64,000 nt of DNA, taken from contig NW_026570226.1 in NCBI RefSeq assembly GCF_019649055.1, forward strand, positions 558,001-622,000, given 5' to 3'. Source of the DNA: Paramacrobiotus metropolitanus. Taxonomy: Eukaryota > Tardigrada > Eutardigrada > Parachela > Macrobiotidae. The position numbers were made by a program, and so were the translations under genes. Every line of letters begins with the position of its first letter. Within the stretch, counting starts at the first letter, position 1. Below, one piece after another: positions 1 through 11,300 of this stretch. The notes under the pieces are model-generated. The model did not search any database. It was not told where the DNA came from and worked only from the letters and a program-made list of their open reading frames with translations.

Positions 1-282
1 CGCTGCCGCTTCGTCTTCGACCACTGGCTCTGATTTCGCTTTTTTGGAACTTGCACTGGATTTTCCAGTGGATGATTTTTTAGCCGCGGCGGCAGTCTTT
101 TTCTTTGGTTTAACCACGACGGGTTCTTCCTCTTCTTCCGCTGCCGGTTCCTCTTCTTCCACGGGTTCGGCTTTCTTCGATGCCTTGGAACTTTTCTTGG
201 ACTGTGACGCGGATTTTTTAGCTGGTTTCTTTTCGACAACCGGTTCTTCTTCTTCCTCCGGCTCCTTCCCCTTCTTCTTCGT
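1..282 (-). CDS. Partial Lys/Glu-rich low-complexity protein (window edge)
   Basis: Incomplete gene running off the left edge. Read on the minus strand, one frame is open from about position 282 to 1, with an in-frame stop at 285-283 just upstream, so the exon must begin with a splice acceptor near 280. The product alternates acidic blocks (EEEEEPVV) with basic blocks of Lys, Ser and Ala (KKSSKASKK, KKTAAAAKK). Two copies of a roughly 40-residue module can be seen, each opening with EEEEEPVV. Composition resembles linker-histone tails, nucleolin-type or other nuclear DNA-binding disordered proteins; the family is not identified. All three minus-strand frames and one plus frame are open here because of the purine bias, so frame choice rests on the repetitive K/E pattern. 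Confidence 0.5.
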
Positions 283-329
283 TCACCGCTCGTCTCACGC
301 GAAGATGAGATTCATAACCTGTGTGTGAT

Positions 330-2241
330 TAAATTACAGCATCTCATATTTTTTTACGGCGTACGATAATTTCCGCTAAAGCAGTTTTAACACAGCCACA
401 AAACCCGTGGCCTAACGACGCAAGAACGACGTGAGTGACAAACGGCAATTAAAAGCAACATTATTAACAAAACAACGTCATTATTAATATTTTTTATCAT
501 GAAGTGCAAGCAGCAGCTGTTGCGCAGTTGTGCAGCGTTACTATGCTTCTTATATTTGCTATTATTTTTGCATTTGGGCGGCAAGAACTTCTCTTAATTT
601 ACTACTTCCAAGTATTGCATTTACTGTTACGTACCTATATTCATTACATAGGTGTTGCTACTATGCTTTGATTCATGGCCGAAAACTTTCCGATGTACTA
701 AATTAGCACAAAACATTCTTTACAATATGGAAGAACGTCTATGCATTTTTATTGTCAAATTTTTAGATGTATAGCTGTTTTAGATGTTTTTAGATGTGGC
801 TTTTGCAGCACGAAAGGTTAACGTACGTAGTAGTTATTATTGATTGTTAAATAAATATTGTGCGCAAAGGTGATAAACAGGGCATTAGTATTAGATTTCC
901 TTACAGCTGCGAAAACATAGCGGTTATAAAGCTTTAATAGCTTTTATAAAAATGCTCAAAACTCAAAAACTGTAAAAAAGGTAAGCAAGCATCAGGGCTT
1001 TTCATTTTTCAGGTGTGGGTGGCTCTTGTGTATTGCTTAACGCGAGACACAGGTCACTGGACATTGTACCTTCTAACGTTAGCGGAAATGGACTTTCAGT
1101 AGCTCGTGAGACCTACACGTTGCGCGAGGGTTACGGTCCCTCAAAGCGGCAAATTGCTGTGCTTTGCAGTTATTACCTATATCTGCAGTTTCCTGGTTAA
1201 CTAACGTAACTGCAAAATTGATGGCCTTCTTACATGGTCGTATGTACTCGTATAACCGGTCATACCGTAGAAAGAAAATTTGTACTATATAAGTAGATCA
1301 GCCATGGTAATACTTAATCACAGACTCTTTTTTACAGAGACATATACAGGGTATGCCTGGTTTTTTGAAATATCTTATTTAAATTTTAAACTGTATAATT
1401 TTGCTCCTGGTTTCCATCTAATTCACCCTTAAACGAGACCCTGCGCTTCTTCAAAACACGAAAGAAATGGTAATTGCACTTGCTGCTGGCTAGAGCTGAA
1501 CGTACTTCAGTACTACAGTAATAATTAACGACAGTTTTGTGCTAATGTTAGCGGCAACAGCGAACAGGTACTTGTACTGCAACACACCCCGCACAAACCG
1601 ACACGATTTTCATCTCTGATCACTCGGAACCATTCTGCTCGCACACCACAAAAGGCCAGACATAATATATGTAAATAGCCAATGGACCGACAAGAACGCA
1701 CAAACATTAAAAAATATATAGGACAAATTCATCATCCGCGGAACACGCATATGCATCAGCAAACAAACATGGTTGTTAATGTTAACACAGTACTGCCATG
1801 GATTTAGAAACGAGATCCTGGACACACAGCAACATTTTCATGACTCACATAGATCGAGCATAGTGGACGGTTTCTCTCACAGAAAAAATTGATTAATTAC
1901 CATCAAACTCCGCCTCTTCCTGGTCAGCCATTTCTGCAAATAAGAAGAAAACTCTGTCAATTGTTGTCAGCCGTAACAACCTTTACATATGCCGCAAACC
2001 TCCCATGCAAACGACCTTATTCGTCCGCTACTTCTTTTTCGGGTTATGGATGTAACGAATTTTATAAAACGAACTTTTTTGATTTTGAATTTTTTATTGT
2101 CTTTTAACTGATTTGTTACTGAAGGTTCATTGCAGCGAAACCTTACGCCTTATGCTGCATGTAGTTTTGATGAGCAGTTTAACAATAACTGCAAATTACG
2201 AAGCCTAACAGGCTTATCAAAACTCCAACGCAATTCATCTG
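330..2241. other. No gene recognised
   Basis: AT-rich stretch with only short, unconvincing frames on both strands. Upstream exons of the edge gene could lie here but I cannot identify them. Confidence 0.5.
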
Positions 2242-4251
2242 TTACAAAAAATTACACTTTTCATTTGGCCTACCAGAAGTTTCCCGACGCTGCCGGAACT
2301 GCTGGAAGTTGGGGTTTTGCTGTTGGAAATTACCCTGCATTCCCATTCCCTGTCCGTGACCGCGTCTTCCACCTTGCCCTTGCTGCTGCTGCATCTGTTG
2401 CATTTGCTGCAGGAGCTCCGGAGGGGGCTTGAAGAAACGTTCGGGCAATTTGTAATCGGTTTCCTTAACCTTGATGGTACCATTATATGCCGCTACGTAG
2501 ATCTGTCCATCACCACCCTGAATGGCCATCTCAAAGATCACCGGGATGGATTCCTGATTGCCCCAGGCGGCTAAGAGGGGAACGGCGGTCAACGCCACAT
2601 GCTGTCCCACGCCGCCTTGGGCGATGATGGTATCCAGCGACTGCGGAGCAATGCAACTGACCACTTTCAAATTACCCGTGGTCTGCCACTGCACTACGGG
2701 GAAAGGAAGGCCGGCACGGAGAGCGAAGGCCTGCACTTGGCCGACGTCCTGAGGAGTATTGAATGAGATAATCACTACAAACAACCAACCAGTTAATTTT
2801 GTGCTGAGTTCGTCTCGAATAACTGCCAATGGATTACAATTCTGAATTTTCTAAATAGAAGGTATTATGAACGTAATTCTACAAAGCCCGGCCTAAGCAA
2901 ACATGTGCCTTTCTCTCAAAGTGCTTGGATAGACATACACAAAAATTTAGTCAAGAATTTGCTGCAAACAAGCGCTTTTACGTAACTATTTAGGTGATAT
3001 ATATCACGAATAGGTAAACAATTTTGTGTGGCTTTTCATCGTTTATATAATACGTATAACTAATTTGCAAATACCAGGCGTCGTATTGTGTGCATAGAGG
3101 AAAATCGATTGAACAGGTGAATCATTGCGATGACTAAAGCGAAAACTGGCCATGACTGTACCATGTACATTTTTTACGGTATTCACATTAGCGCATGACG
3201 ACGAGAAACAGAAAAAACATTACGGCTTTTTTTCACGAGATGATTTATGATTTCGAAAGCTATTCCAATGCAAAACATGCAAATAGAATAGATAAGCAAT
3301 TTAATATCTATACACAAAATCACCGGGTTTTGCCAATTTTTTGAAACCCGTATTCTATGTATTACCGGCTACTATGCCTTCTGTAGCGGAGTTTGGTAAT
3401 GAGTGTGTGCTGTGTTCGGCCAGGTTTAATCCCATGCTGTGTATGCAAAACACAACAGGTTTATGGGTTACCTGCTACCGAGATGAAACTATAAACTATA
3501 AACTACTGAAAAGGCTTGTACCATGCAGATGACACCGCTAATTTCATAAAAATAACAGAGAACTTGATCAGTACACAGATAAAACACTTAAAAACATCCG
3601 CTACTTCATGTCTACAAGATTTTTCTCAGTGATTGGTTCTAATGTTTTGATCAGATCTTCCAGATAACCCAAATCTGGCGACTGAAATTTTTCCCGGAAA
3701 TACAACCGTCGAAACGTACTGAACCAGACGCATCTTCCGCTATATCTCGCATCACGAACTGGTTTATAAAAATGACTTATTAAAAATACTGAAGACAGAA
3801 ATGCAGTGCAACTAACTTATTAGGCAAATATAGATTAAAATTCAACCACCGGTTGACAATCAAGCGTTAGATGTTCAAAATGCACCGACGCGGTATGTTT
3901 TCGGTTTAGTTGTTTACGTCTGTGTTAGAGCAGTTAATTAAATCATCCTTCTCCCTTCCGGCAGAAAGAAAAGTTGACACCTAATAGACATACGACGAAA
4001 TTGCACTTACTGTCGACAGGAGCCCCCTTGAAGGTCGTTTTGTAGTCAACGGCATCTGACCTTTGTTTGGCCAACACGGTGAAGTTATACGGATTGGCTC
4101 CCTTGGCCAGTTCGCCATCCCCGAACGGTTTCTCGCATTCCTTCGGTGGTCCAGAATCCTGACCACTGAGATTATTGCCCCCTTGAGTATTCTGCGTTGG
4201 AGCCGAGAAGATCGGTACGATGAGTGCAAGGAGAACCAGGATCCGGGCCAT
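2242..4251 (-). CDS. Secreted reeler-domain protein with Gln/Gly-rich tail
   Basis: Exon 1 (4251-4011) starts with a signal peptide (MARILVLLALIVPIFSA) and ends at a clean GTAAGT donor. It contains the Cys and the NPYNFTV stretch typical of the reeler fold start. The last exon (about 2750-2242, acceptor CTCAG) holds the second half: VQAFALRAG, then VVSC, then a beta-rich segment ending QIYVAA. The reeler family (reelin N-terminus, insect defence/noduler-like proteins) has this order: Cys..PY..V, F..F.L.AR, VSC. Phases of these two exons do not join directly (1 versus 0), so a small middle exon of about 20-45 nt is missing from my model. After the fold comes a roughly 45-residue tail rich in Q, G and R, unusual for a secreted protein. 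Likely extracellular; the ligand is unknown. An alternative ATG lies 7 codons upstream at 4272. Confidence 0.6.
3601..3788 (-). CDS. Candidate internal/terminal exon, unassigned
   Basis: Acceptor TCTTCAG is followed by 61 open codons and a TAG stop at 3603-3601. The end of the translation is strongly protein-like (for example YLEDLIKTLEPITEKNL). The acceptor phase matches exon 1 of the surrounding reeler gene (phase 1), so it could be an alternative 3' end of that gene. It could also be an exon of a nested gene, or chance. No family recognised. Confidence 0.3.
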
Positions 4252-6257
4252 GGTAAACCGTCTGATGTACAATATAGACTCTTAGCAATTTAATGTGAGA
4301 AATGGATTGTGGCAGTAACAACTATCAAATGAAACCGGATAAGGAGATTCAAGAAGATTTATGAGCAAAATAATTTCAGACGGTGTTAACGCGACCACGC
4401 TGGCGCATTATATTAGGCCGCGACCGTCGGAAGCGGTCAAAGACTCAGCGTGTTGTATCAGGTAGACCCGCCCAGAACGAACTGGGATTCGTGCCAGACA
4501 GTGATCACCAGTATGACACATCGTACAAGTTTTTTTGCTGTTTACCTTCCATTCTTGTTTGCTCTTGGAAATTTTTCTGATCAGTTCGCCAATGCAGTAC
4601 GGCCGTGCGGTTTGGTTCATGTACTTATTTTTTTACGATTAATTGAAGTACGAGTACATGTAATGCAATGTCAATGAATCTGGTAATGTGATGCATCATC
4701 ACACACAATAATTTTATTTAAATAGCTTTATTAATAATTAAATATGTAGGCGTAACACAAGTTCTGATCTCTGTTATACAATAAGTAATCTGGGCTTGTT
4801 TAGCAGACATCAATATTGTACGTACATACATTATTATTACGATTAATTTTACTCTACACCGTAACGCCACTAATACGAGCAGCACAGTACAGTACTGTAC
4901 CTGCGCTATGCACTTGAATAATATTATATGGATAATTATGTACAGTACTTACTACGCACTTGAATTTTCTATGGTCAAGATCCTGTTGTGCATGAGTTAC
5001 GATACGGGTTACCATGTAATGACTGCGTGTTTTCTCATTTTCATAAGCGAGTGCTTTTGCTGCGGCCAAAAATGTCAAGTCATAATTAATTTTGCGGATT
5101 ACAAGCACAATTATTAATCCGAAATTTTTACCGAATCCGGATGTACACGCTCATAACATACAGGAACAAGCGAGGCGGAAATGAAAACTTACAGTAACAA
5201 AACTGCACACCGGTACAACCCTAAGTAGAGTTTGTAACTGTCTGTTTATAGCAGGTTTTGTGACTTTTGCGTAAGAACTATATCCTGTTGTTCAGAATAA
5301 ACAGCAAAATACTAAAGAAAAATTATACGAGTACTATTACAATAGTATACAAACTGTAGAGTGTAGTCTTGTAGAGTATGGAAATACAGTCGTTGTATTT
5401 TGTAAAGAATCTGTAGATATACCGGGATGCAATTTTTTTGTGGAGTCTGTATAGTATCTGTATACAGCAGAACAGAGTACCACGGGTATATATATTGTTG
5501 TTGCGATAAATTTTCTAATTACATAATAATTATGATATCGTTGGTATCATAATATGTTAACTAAAACAGCTAACTAACTAATTAAAACAGCTTGTAGGAA
5601 AAACGTTTGTTGAACATGTAACTACCGCTAGGTAGGCGAACGGATGTGTCCCAATTTTTGCCGTTAATTTGCAAGTTGTTTTACTCGGGTCACATGGGAT
5701 TTTGTTGAGGTCACACATTTTTAAACTTTTCGAGTACAATTACAACGTTTTAATACAAAAGTTTTCGAATTTTTTCAACATCTAAAAAAAACAAATTTAA
5801 AGCAGTATTGCTATAATACAGGCTAATACAGTATATAATTAACGCTTACATTCGGCGGCAACTTGAATTTAACTTGAACCAGCCCTTCTACAGTACCTTC
5901 GAAGAAACACTCCTAGTAGGATGGAAGTTTAGTTAAATCGGCATCAGATTTTCATAACGTAGCGTCGATGCATCAGCATTTTAAAGTCCATTACAGATAA
6001 TTATCCAGATCGATGATATTGCCAAACTACTTCATATGGGAGTTTACAAACGTTTTGATCGAGCTGCATTAACTCTGCCTGTGTATGACTAGTCACAGTC
6101 TATGCCCGGGTTATGCAAGGCGGGATGCTTTGGGTGTTTTTCCATTTGTATTTGCCCCTGTAGCAGCAGCAGCAGCAAAGAGTATAACTACATACAATAG
6201 GGTAGCAGTGTAACTCCAATAGCAAATTTCCCTATATACATATTTATAATTGTTTGG
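4252..6257. other. Intergenic, divergent genes; one weak exon candidate
   Basis: Shared upstream region of the reeler gene (minus) and the lectin gene (plus). AT-rich. A possible exon at 5059-4953 on the minus strand (acceptor GCCGCAG, donor GTAAGT) reads as plausible protein, but nothing joins to it. Two TACGAGTA octamers lie at 4649 and 5326. Confidence 0.4.
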
Positions 6258-6267
6258 TATAAAAAAG
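6258..6267 (+). promoter_or_regulatory. TATA box of the SUEL lectin gene
   Basis: TATAAAAAAG lies 60 nt before the lectin start codon, a spacing that leaves room for a short 5' UTR. Confidence 0.5.
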
Positions 6268-6326
6268 CTTGTAAGTACTTAAAGTTAACACCTACTTACT
6301 GTTAGCTTACATAATTAAGTATCATC

Positions 6327-7232
6327 ATGCACTTCCTTATTGCTGCTGTTTGCCTGTGTTCATGGATACTGGTAAGCAAACTGTGGCATAAAATAACTAA
6401 TTTAGCGAGCGATAACTTAATTATCGTGCGCATGTGCCGATTTACGTATGATCACCGATGCTTTTTTTGTGAAAGCAGTAGGTAGAGACAATAATTAACA
6501 GCAAAATGATGCTACAGATACCTGCTAAAAATTAATTATCAGGTCGAATATTCTTAGTCGTTATTACTGATTGCGTGGCCTTTGGAAATACAGTGTTTGT
6601 ATATCTGTGCATACGATAGGCACCAGAAGTCCAATCAGAGTTATCAACACCGACGCATGAAAAAACCATAGCGGATGGGAACACTGCCGAAATTAGATGC
6701 AGAGAAGGCGATACCCGTATGCGCGTGGAGATTGTGGATGCCGAGTACGATGGAACCGGACCGCACTGCCAAGACCTTTCCATTAGGAATAGTTTAACGG
6801 GAGCCTGTGATGGTAAAGTCGCGTGCAGTATCCGGGCAAAGGATCCCTCGCACGATCGGGGATGCAGATCTCGTCCATTAAAAGTGCGCTACACCTGCTC
6901 TGATCCAAGTAAGTACAGTATGCACACTTTCGGTGAGCGCATTTTGGAAATGCAACTTTTTCCAATATTCATACCGTTGCTGTAGTTTAATGGTCTACCG
7001 ATACAATCACGGTAAATGTCCGGAGCATTGTTAATTAATTGGTGCAAGCTATTTCATTCGGTGTCCAGCTTCCGTTTTTATAAAAACATACAACTTATAT
7101 TGGATTCTGCACTTATATTGTGCGCACGAATGCATCCATTTTTGAATCTGACTTTGTAAGTTTGAAGATCCGAAATCCCAAAATAAATTGCTTCCTTTCT
7201 TTTTAGGAGACCGCTCATTCGACAACGGCTAG
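6327..7232 (+). CDS. Secreted single-domain galactose/rhamnose-binding (SUEL) lectin
   Basis: Three exons: 6327-6371, 6620-6908 and 7207-7232, phases consistent throughout (0, then 1). Exon 1 is a 15-residue signal peptide (MHFLIAAVCLCSWIL). Exon 2 carries one SUEL domain: the AEIRC start, then VEIVDAEYDG, a central GACDGKVACSI and a closing LKVRYTC, with the Cys pattern of the family. Exon 3 adds nine codons and stops. The product is about 120 residues, so it is one lectin domain and nothing else, unlike latrophilins or multi-domain fish egg lectins. It should be extracellular and bind galactose or rhamnose; a role in immunity or cuticle is only inference. The third exon is small and its acceptor (CTTTCTTTTTAG) is strong. 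Confidence 0.8.
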
Positions 7233-8097
7233 CAACTCTTCTTGTATCACTGGACTGAATAATCGAAAGTTTAATCAAATTTCCACATTCTCAAAATATA
7301 GGAATGTGGTATGCAATCAAGTCTTTTGAGGCGGCAATTGAGTGTCAGATGCAGTACGTCATACTGATACATACCATTATGCATGGCGCTATTATTGAGC
7401 ACTTCTGGTTATGATAATAATTTCGATTAAATTAAGGCTGCATATTTGATAGCTCAGATCAGTCACGACTCACGTGCAACACATGATTCAGAGAGAAAAA
7501 CACGGGAAAGTCGGGAAGTGTACATATAAGCAGGGAATTTTCTGTGTATAACACTATATGATCGTAATCCGATGTACACTGTAATCTATTAGAGGATGAC
7601 ATAAATTATTAAGCGTTATCAGCAAGAATGTGTTCCAGAGCTTTTATTCATTGCCTCCCGAGCATCATCATTAATAAAATAACACGATTTTTGCGTGATG
7701 TATACTAGATATCCATAAATTAAACTGTGCAGCCATCAAGACATCAGCGATTAACTAATAAGCTAAAAATTAATTACCGTAAGAAAACATTTGCTATCCG
7801 TGGATGCAGCCCGCAGTTTCCTGGAATAGCTTAAAGGGTAATATCAAATGAAACTGCAGCTATCAGTCAGCCATGCGTAAATTTATGTACAAAATGGGCC
7901 AGCATAACTCATTTTGCAGCGGATTTGGAATCAAATTATTAACCAGTGGAAAGCCGAAAACACCGGCTTCAGCTGTGTTTTTTGCTCATATATATGAATC
8001 GTGCGTCGTAAGGAAAAAGCGCTGCTTTTTCAAACAAAATAAACTAAATTCACCAAAACCAAAGAAACAGTTTCTCGCGAAAATTGTTCTCCGTCAA
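7233..8097. other. No gene recognised
   Basis: AT-rich spacer between the lectin (plus) and protease (minus) 3' ends. AATAAA-like sequences occur (about 7671) but no coding signal. Confidence 0.5.
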
Positions 8098-11000
8098 TCA
8101 CGATGTTTGTGAAAGTTCTTGCAAACTTTTCTCCAGCTGACCCTCAATCCAGTTTTGTAAACCGCGAATTTTCGTAAAATATGTCATACCCGTCGCGCGA
8201 CACGATGTGGCAACATCGTAACTGACAATCCCGACCAAATAAAAACGCCCATCCCGCTCGCACTGCAGCGGCCCTCCACTATCGCCGTGACATGAATAAT
8301 GCCTATAAAAATAAAAATAAAATTTAACGTTATTACGGCTCACTATCTTCAAGTAAAAAACTATTTTTGTACAAGCACCAATTTTATTCAGATGTTTATT
8401 TAAAGCCGGCAGTGAAGGTGTTCTGCTTACCCTGGATAATATTTGGTGCATAAGGTTACATCGGCGTTATATCCACTGTGATGCTTCAGGCAATATGCAT
8501 CTTTGGCGATCTTCGATTTGCTCTCGTTGAGTACTTCCGAATAATCACCTAAATGAAAATGCCCTTAGCAAAAACAAAATAAACTAAACACTACTCGCAC
8601 ACAGTAGTATTAAACTATCTACTAGCTTTGTATCGTTACGTCTACGCATAGGATAGCAAACTATCGTGGGCAAAGTGCTTGAACAACACAACATTGCTTG
8701 AACTACAGGAAGTACTACAGATATGTAAGTATAAAATAGAATGGTAAAATATGAGTGTCCACGTGTTGCTGTTATTTTATATTCTTTTGTCAAAGAATAG
8801 CACGGGTAATGTGGAATATTGTATTATCTTGTGTTTGTTGTACAATATATTTATGGATCAGCGATCAGGGAGTTCCCGTTGCGTGCCGGTTTGAGAAAAT
8901 CATACCCATAATCGGCATATGCATATACGCGCCAGGTTTGTAATTATGGTGCTCATTCGGCGTTTGACAGGTAGTGCGCTGCCGCGGGATAGTCAGAGGT
9001 ATTTTTTATGGCACACCGAAGTACAATACTTACGATATTTAATTCTATCGGGGCGCATAACTAGGTTTCGTGGCCTTTTCTCACCTTTAATCCATTTTTG
9101 ATAATCAAACTCCTCCAAACTCCAACCCGTGGCGTAGCAAGTAGTGCCAATGGCGAAGGGTGTGGTGTCAGTAAAGTCCAAGCAAACCGGATGCACTTCA
9201 TCGCTTAAGTCCACCGGACGGTCCAAACGGAGAAACGCGATATCGTTATACAGAAAAAATTTGGGTGGATTTTCTCCTTCCGAAACTGAAAAAATGAATA
9301 TACAGGTAACGTAGGCCAGTGGTCTCCTTCCAAAAGTTCGTGCACTGACGGTTACGTCGGACTGTGCCTAATTACAAGACCCACGGAAACCAATACTGAA
9401 AAGCGCTAAAACGCGAATGACCTTCCATTTGATTTATATGGAAACTGCTGCAGGATTGTGTGAATATGTTACTCTTTTCCATCAATAAGTAAAGGGAGAA
9501 GCGAAAATGAATGTACTCGTACTATATGTAATAAGCAGCCGGTGAAGAACAGCATTTAACATTAATTTTGTCGGAAGTCCTTCGGTATTAAACCTTAGGG
9601 TAGTGTTCGTTTTTTTACGTTTATCACCTGAATCGTTATAATGCTGATGATCGATCCATTTGTCGACCCGAATTGTCTGGACCGTGTCTCTATCCACCGA
9701 CCGGTAGTGCTGTCCCACTCGAATGTAATAACTTTTCGGTCGTCTGTAAATATCCCGCATTACAATAAAAAATGATTGATAATCATTAACACTCAATTGT
9801 CCCTCTTCAGTGGCGGTAAATGACTTTTTATTTCCCTTTTACGCACTTACCCTAAAGCAAAATTCTGACTGCGTATAATGTTGCAATGTGCCGCGGTGAT
9901 TACGTGCCAGCGATCGATGAGGGTACCGCCGCACAGATGCACCCGGACAGCACTTCCGTTCTCCACCCGGTAGAAGAAGATGTCAACTTGCCAAGGCCAG
10001 CTGTGATGCCTAGCCTCGATTCTCCGCTTAGTTACGTCTTTCAGACCCGATGACGTCGGCTTGCCCTTTAGCCAGTCATTGGGAGCGACCTTTTGTACGC
10101 CACACTGGTATGTGTCTGTAATATACGAATTTCGTGACCGAGACGCCCAGTCGACTTAATAACTTGTCAGTGTTATTTTGAAAAAGTGTCATTAAGACAA
10201 GCTTGTGGAGTTCTGTTCATCCATCATCTTCATCCCGTACCTTTAGGAGCGAAGTCGAACTCCTTTTTTTGGCCCACTTGATACCGAGAGAGAATTCCTC
10301 TGGCCGCCAGCACTTCATTTGCCCATTTGCTTGGTCCTAAGGAAACATAAAGCTTCATAATTCATGTTTATTTGACCTTAGAAATGCATAGAATACGCAC
10401 ACGCCCTACTTACACTTTGAGAATCAATACGCTGTAAATAAGAAGAAGCTGCTTGATTTGATGATCTGCTTTCATGCAACTAAAAATATTATTTTATGTT
10501 AGTAAAAATCTTTACTGTTTGTCCGCACATATGTAATCGTAAATTAATAATAATCCCAGTGCGGAGAAAATCACTTTTTCAGGCCAATGCAATTGACGGT
10601 TATATTACAGAATCATAGAATTCATATTTGTAGCACAGACATGACTGACCATGCGAGATCAAAAGTTATTACGAGAGGCACGTGCGCGAAATAAATTTTG
10701 TGGATCATTATCTGAATAAAATTAAGGAACCGGATAAGATGTACAGCATCTTTCCGTTGCGCTGAAAAGGTCATGCGGATAAGTGATAAGTGCAATAATT
10801 AGCTGGAGTAACTTGAGCTGAAAAATGGATTGTTTACTACAACATTTATGAGAGGTGCTTGATAATTTGCTTTACCAACTATGATCCGCAAGTGACGTTC
10901 TTAATATTCTACGCAGGTGGAATGGATATTCATTTGATTATTACCTTATAAACACTCTTTCTCAGTAATCTTTGCTGTTGCGCAGGTGGTATTGACTTAA

Positions 11001-11300
11001 TATTCTAAGTCTCTAGACTCTCTACTGTATCATAACAATTCTTGACGTACTTTGTTTTTGTTTTACGAAAGACGTTTTCGGTGGATAGAAGGCTTTAGTA
11101 TTGCGCTTTTGAAGATCAGTGGCAAAGTATTCCCTATCGAACAAATTTGTCCGGTAGGAAGGATCTTCTTCAGAATTCCCGAAATCGTCTCCAAAAGCTT
11201 CCGGATCATCAAGTGTTTGTTGAATGGGCTCGCCAGACTCGTCGGCCATTATTATCCTGTCGGCCTGCCATTTTGACCTTTTGTTTACACGGGATGATTC
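8098..11300 (-). CDS. Secreted chymotrypsin-fold serine protease, atypical activation site and S1 pocket
   Basis: Supported exons: 10336-10241, 10115-9851, 9743-9628, 9285-9085, 8548-8431 and 8302-8098 (stop TGA), all phase-matched. The catalytic triad is complete: His in LIDRWHVITAAHC, Asp in YNDIAFLRL, Ser in CHGDSGGPL. The activation region reads KRRIEARHHSWPWQV, so the usual IVGG N-terminus is absent. The residue at position 189 is Tyr (HYSCHGDSGG) and the 214-216 stretch is SYD rather than SWG. A probable further exon at 11300-11051 encodes an acidic pro-region and joins in phase to 10336; its membership is inferred. A competing first exon at 10475-10414 begins with a signal-like peptide (MKADHQIKQLLLIYSVLILK) but would need another acceptor. 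So the N-terminus is unresolved and the protease domain is firm. Confidence 0.85.

Noticed and set aside
44-328. Plus-strand 94-codon Ser/Phe-rich frame
   Set aside because: It is the shadow of the Lys/Glu-rich minus-strand gene; runs of Phe and Ser come from complementing AAG/GAA codons.
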